Source of the DNA: Lingula anatina
Lineage: Eukaryota > Brachiopoda > Lingulata > Lingulida > Lingulidae
Reading direction: 5' to 3'
Assembly (NCBI RefSeq): GCF_001039355.2
Contig: NW_019774280.1
Coordinates: 488,093 to 552,092 of the forward strand
Length of the DNA stretch: 64,000 nt
Shown: piece by piece, positions 59,107-64,000 of the stretch
Position numbering within the stretch: position 1 is the first letter of the stretch
Layout of the letters: each line of letters opens with the position of its first letter
Notes under the pieces: generated by a model
The model's database searches: none
What the model saw: only the letters and a program-made list of their open reading frames with translations
What the model was told of the DNA's origin: nothing
Program-made: the position numbers and the translations under genes

Positions 59107-62100
59107 TATCTGCCAGTGTCAAGGTCAATCCATCCAGGAAAACGTATATCTGCATAAACGTCAGTCGTCAGCTGCTGACGCTTGCCAGTACATCAAAAAC
59201 AACCCCATGCAAGCGTTCACGGATCTGGCAAATTTGCTCTAAATAATTCAAAGATATGTTCACAGATAAGTTGTATAAATAGCTACGAAGTCACTCTTGC
59301 AGCGCATTTCACAAATCAATGTTTTTGGCTCGCAGATAGACGTCTATGAGCTTAACTCGGTGCACGTGAACTAAGACTTAGGAATAAGTGTGTGTTCTAC
59401 CACGTGCTGAGGAAACACTTAGCATTACGTTCTTATCTCAAGAGTAGCGCCATTCACAGTAAGATTAATATCAAACAAATGTGAAAATGGCAAGCACCAA
59501 CAAGCCAAATGATAAAATCCCAAATACCTAATTTCACAGCAGTGCTTAGTGTTAGAAACTAACTGGATGAGTAGGCAGACTGCGCCTAATGAACCTTTAA
59601 CGTGTAGATTCGCATCGTGGTATGTGTTGTTTTTTTTCATGCAAAATCCATTATTTCTTTAAATTAGGAATCGGTTTGTTCTGGTTTTCTTTCATAGCCT
59701 TGTATTGCTTCTCTAACGTGTCTGATAGCTTAGGTAGAGATAAGATAAAGAAAACAGTAGTTATTGACATACATTAAAGAACTGCATAAAATTGTATCTA
59801 AAAACACTGTAAGGCACAAAGTGCTTACAACAAGAAGGCAGAGCTAGAGAAACAGTTTAAGCATCTTTTTGTAAACGGTAATTTATCCGGTTCCACAGCC
59901 ATCCAAATCTGACCATTCAGCCTCTAATTCCTGTCTAAGAACGCTGCTTATTGTCTTATGATTTTCAAGGGAACACTTAATGACTTTTGTGCAGATCTAT
60001 TCAGTGACCTTTCCAGCCAACCTTTAAAACGTTTTCGTGTATTTACACTTGGGAAAACTCTAACAAAGATTTTGAAAAAAATTCAGCAACGTGTAGGAAG
60101 GGCTTTTCCTGTAAGCCGTCATTACCATGGACCCTTAATTCGGAAATTCTAAATTATGATAAAAGATGTATCCAATAACTGAAGTGAATGTTTCGAGGAC
60201 GTATCACATCAAAGTGTGGAATATTACTTCCAGCTCACCTTTTCCCTGGAGGCACTTCACCCAAAGAGAAGTGTTTATTGCGCCAGGGCCCCCGGAGTGA
60301 CGTCAACGCTATCACACTTTTATATGCTTTCTCGGTTAAAACTACATTAAAAGGCACAGCAGTCTTCAACCTTATCGTCAGAAGTGACTATGGCGATATA
60401 TGGTTGGTTCTAGTAAGAGAAGCAACACTAAGATTACACTTGACATATGTGGCATTGGGGTGCAATAATACAGTTTTTTAATTAGTTCATTTAATTATAC
60501 CGTTCTCTGAATTATTCTCAATGGGTACCAGGAGTTTTTTAATGTTGTCCTTAATACAATTAATACATGAATGCTGATGCGTTCCATCTTATTACCATAC
60601 ATAGTTATTTATTATTGTTATTGAATGAAAGTTGAAACCTTTCACACATTTGATATAATATCACTATTTCGCCTGGTAGCTATGCCGTGACATATTCAGC
60701 GTTGTTTTCATCCCACTACTACATACTAGCTTCTAATTTGACATACTATAACCGGTACGACCCATAATTCACGAGATGGTAGGTTCTATTGATTTACAGC
60801 TGTACATCTTAATGCATGTAACTGCGTTCGTTTGGCCTGCAATGGACCATACATGTACAGGTGTAAACAGCTGTTTACAGATACTGTACAACCAATGTTG
60901 TTTGTTATCTTCTTTAAGAAAGCATGAAACACGACGTCGGTGGCCGCATTAAAAACACTCACCGTCGTTCGACAGGACGTTTATTGCCACAAGGGAATTT
61001 AATGACGCACGTGGAATATCCGCAAAAAAACCAAAACAGACTGCGCCAAGAAAAGAGCAAAGAACATCCGTCTGAAATTTACCGTGTAGGAACTGAATGA
61101 ATCTACCGGAGTGCGTGAATGGAAAAACAGCATTTACCTAAGTTTCTAAGGCGAAAGATATTAGTTTGGTTCATTAGCATCAACACTTGACTTAAAAATA
61201 TTTAGTGAAATACATACCACTAGGAGTGTCAGCAGACACACGTTTCTCTTTATCTGCTAGTAAGTATATTGGAGTGTATTCCACGTTTCAAACTGTACAT
61301 CTTTCCCTCCCAAACATTCATAAATAACGCTAATTGCCTATCCCCAGCAATTACTGCGTTTAACTTAAAATATCTCATTTAAAATGAAAGCGGACCTAAA
61401 TGGAGCAGTTAACTACATTGTACAAACGCACTAATCCCTGTTAAGAATAAATCACCTAAAAGCTTGGAGAAGCGTTTTTCTGCGTTTTTGAAACAGAAAT
61501 GCGGGACCTGCAAGACCGAAGTATGGAAAAGATATATTGCCCTCTCACAAACGAAACATTTAAAGAAATGATATGGGTAATTGATCCTGTGCAACATTTT
61601 AATCTTAAAAGATTATTCAAAGTTATAAATCGATACTTTCGGAAATAATATTTTATTTGGTATGTTAGTGCTTTGAGTGATTGACGTATTTGCCTTTTCA
61701 TGAAAGATTGCAATTGAAGCACAACCCAAATGCACTCTTTAATAATTGGTAATCCTGACAAATTCTTTAGTAATCGGCTTAGCATTCCGACAAAGTTGAC
61801 ATCAGTTAGCATTTTTTAATCGCATTAATATAAAAACGTATTTACCTTAAGCTAAATACCTGACGAACGAATCAAAACAACATCAACGAAAAGCATTTTG
61901 TTTCTTTACAAAACAACACATTTACATGTCAAATGATGATATGTGAGCTGGCAAGAGTTTATAGTTTTCCGAATAAAAAAAAATTTAGAGAATTGGAGAT
62001 TTGGAGAATATAAGTTCAAAAGAGCGTACAAGGGAATTTTGGCGCTTAATTCATAACTGACTTCCTCAAAACTGTAAAACCAGGTTTACTTTTCATTTCA

Positions 62101-63104
62101 CTTCGAGTGAAAAGTTACAAATCCAATAGAAATCCAATATTATGACAGGGAAGGGAAATGTTTATATCATTTGAGAACGAGATGTCATAATTTTGGGATA
62201 CAAGCATGCTTCATCTACAAGGAAGACGGGAAGCTTTAAGACAACAAGAAATGTAATACACGATCATTTGAGCAATGTGTGAGCACATGTATACAACGCT
62301 GATAATTCCCCTCAGATGGGAGAGGATTATATGGCTGCTAACTAGAACGGGAAGCTGTGTGAAGAAATAAAGCCGCCATTGACGTCAAAGGAACACGCAA
62401 TCGCAGGGGCCAAAAGGCTACGCTATGGGCCTTGGCATTTAAGTGACATTTTAATCCAAGGATATTCAGTGTAAAATCAATTCCTTCTTGTCGTTACCTT
62501 TGAAATAACTCTCAATTTAGTTAATGTTACTTCAGGCAGATGAACTGGTGCTTGTGAATATTACCAGGGGCGTAAACTACAGGGTGGGGGTTTGGGCAGT
62601 CACCCCCCCCCCCCCCCGAGTTATTTGAAAAAAAAAAGGAAAATACAAATATAAAGTGTTGGCCTTTTCCTATCTCCATCAGAAGTCTCATACTTTTACT
62701 TCACTCAGCGTCTAGATGAGTACCACTCAGTACAAATAACATCTTTGCATGTATTGTAGGCACTGGACAGCTGCCCCACCCCCCAAGCATATTTTCCCGC
62801 CATGACACTGATAATAACTTACTGTGTATGCTGAAGTCAGGTATGCTCTGGTTCTGCCGTGTATTGGTTTGCATACAATTTGAAATGTGACACGGCTTTT
62901 ATTCCCATATTTCATCCTTTATTTCAGCCGGTTAAACATGAATAGCACAAACGTTTCATATCATCGACAATATAAATTAGTGATTTCTCTTGCCAAAATA
63001 TTGGTTAATAAGATAAACAAATTTGGTGATATTACGCTCTTTAACTTGCAGCCCTTTGGCATGAAAGTATTTCTTCATTAAAGTAAACGGCGTTTCTTTT
63101 AATC

Positions 63105-63150
63105 CTCATTTTTTTCTTTTTTCTTTTTTTTTTCTTTTTTTTATTTTGTT
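63105..63150 (+). repeat. T-rich low-complexity tract
   Basis: Runs of T interrupted by single C (TTTTTTCTTTTTTTTTTC and similar), about 340 bases from the end of the transposase frame. Confidence 0.85.
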
Positions 63151-63492
63151 ATCTGGGAATACACTCTTGCCCAAAATGGTTGGTACACGGAAATTTTGGG
63201 ATGCATATCGCCCTGATTCTTTCATTATTATTGATAGTACCAAATTAAAACTGTTTATATTGTTAGATACGTGAAGCTGGAGGATTGGTTAAGTCAAGGA
63301 GAAACAACCAATGCAAATGTGAAAAAAGCGTTAATTTATTTAGTTTTTTTTTTCTCATGCCCCCCAAAAAGAGTACTTTTTTTACATAACAGTGCCAAGT
63401 GAAAAATTAAACATAAATTTATACTGTGATTGACAATTAATATGAAATTAGGGGAAATTGTCAAGAAACATCTTCAGAGTTCATTCTTAATC

Positions 63493-64000
63493 TCAATAGG
63501 GGGTATGCCCACCCCGAGCTTGAATAATGGCCTCCAAACGGCGTGGCATACTGTGAACTAAAGTTACAGCTCTTTGGAGAGGAATTCTGGTCCATTCATC
63601 TTGAAGGGCATCTCGCAATTCATCTAGATTTGCAGGGGGAGGGTTTCTCCTCTGAATAGCACGACCAAGTTCGTCCCACATGTGCTCAATTGGGTTTGCA
63701 TCTGGGCTTCTTGCTGGCTGTGGCATCAGCTGAATGTTGTTTTGTCGAATAAAGTCTGCAATTAAGCGGGCTGTGTGATGAGTTGCATTGTCATGTTGCA
63801 ATGTAAAATTGTCTCTGTATATCCCTCTTGCGAATGGCTCCAGGTTCTCCTGGAGAATGCCTGTGTATCTGGCAGCGTTAAGGTTTTCATCCAGAGGAAG
63901 CAATGGGCAAATGATGTTGCTGCAAATGGCACCCCAAAACTTGTACAGAACCACCTCCTCCAGCTATGAGAGTGCGTAGGCTCCCTGGGGGGAGGCTGTT
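63493..64000 (-). mobile_element. Tc1/mariner transposase, C-terminal half, frameshifted and cut by window end
   Basis: From about 63950 down to the TGA at 63493 the frame encodes the back of a Tc1/mariner catalytic domain. The second catalytic Asp is in LQHDNATHH. The Glu is in SPDANPIEHMWDELGR, 34 residues later (DD34E spacing). The end is MPRRLEAIIQARGGHTPY. There is no proper ATG for this part: the frame is closed by a TAG at 63966-63964. The preceding residues (AGGGGSVQV, typical of the segment before the WGAI motif) lie in another frame. One extra T in the run read from 63939-63936 explains the break. The first Asp and the DNA-binding domain would lie beyond the window. It is probably a dead copy. 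Confidence 0.85.

Larger units (their letters stand above)
50641..63160. other. Long gene-poor region
   Basis: About 12.5 kb in which I found no gene I can support. Open frames longer than 60 codons (for example 50550-50774 -, 53921-54127 +, 59958-60152 +, 60188-60481 +, 61456-61812 -) lack recognisable domains, splice context or a matching partner. It contains an inverted-repeat element (51279-51510), a dispersed repeat (58425-58520), (AT)n, (AC)n and homopolymer tracts, and a stretch at 62567-62620 beginning CAGGGGCGTAAACTACAGGG that resembles the terminal motif of some DNA transposons. Exons of genes lying mostly outside the window cannot be excluded. Confidence 0.45.

Overview
Eukaryotic nuclear DNA, almost certainly from an animal. 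The window is AT-rich and full of microsatellites, with long non-coding stretches, at least one gene with a GT-AG intron of about 16.6 kb, animal-type terminal-inverted-repeat elements and a Tc1/mariner transposase. The dominant gene family resembles the sarcoplasmic calcium-binding protein (SCP)/calexcitin group of EF-hand proteins. Together with apparent allelic divergence of a few percent, this fits an outbred marine invertebrate, perhaps a lophotrochozoan. The species cannot be fixed from the sequence.

Region 1 (about 0.7-23.0 kb) is a head-to-tail array of intronless EF-hand genes, all on the + strand. The standard product is 182 residues, starting MSAS-PYPEFWVRK and ending at a GPFLA tail. 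Six copies are intact (starts 3353, 7912, 9252, 10212, 15088, 21503). One has lost its stop and gains ten residues (19326). Two have single-base homopolymer frameshifts (1475, 11552), one has a nonsense codon (12879), and one has a nonsense codon plus a 21-base deletion (5899). Three are 3' fragments fused to spacer DNA (about 16.17, 20.40, 22.58 kb), and one relic keeps only the stop codon and 3' flank (14.27 kb). Spacers are recombined with one another, and the array shows gene conversion, unequal-exchange junctions and a PIF/Harbinger-like MITE. Paralogs differ at calcium-ligand positions of EF3 and EF4.

Region 2 (about 23.99-41.30 kb, - strand) is a two-exon gene for a type II single-pass membrane protein of 239 residues with a glycosylation-rich extracellular part. 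I did not recognise its family. Its intron holds a roughly 4.1 kb block represented about two and a half times around single N characters.

Region 3 (about 44.09-50.64 kb) is a second duplicated block, again bounded by single Ns. One copy carries a 284-bp TA-flanked MITE that the other lacks.

Region 4 (about 50.6-63.4 kb) is mostly non-coding, with one 232-bp inverted-repeat element, a relative of an EF-array spacer repeat, and simple repeats. The window ends in the C-terminal half of a frameshifted Tc1/mariner transposase on the - strand.

Main caution: all five single-N positions (20862, 30548, 34618, 44086, 47594) sit at edges of near-identical duplicated blocks. I think these are contig joins where both haplotypes were placed in tandem, so the true locus is probably several kb shorter and has fewer gene copies than the window shows.
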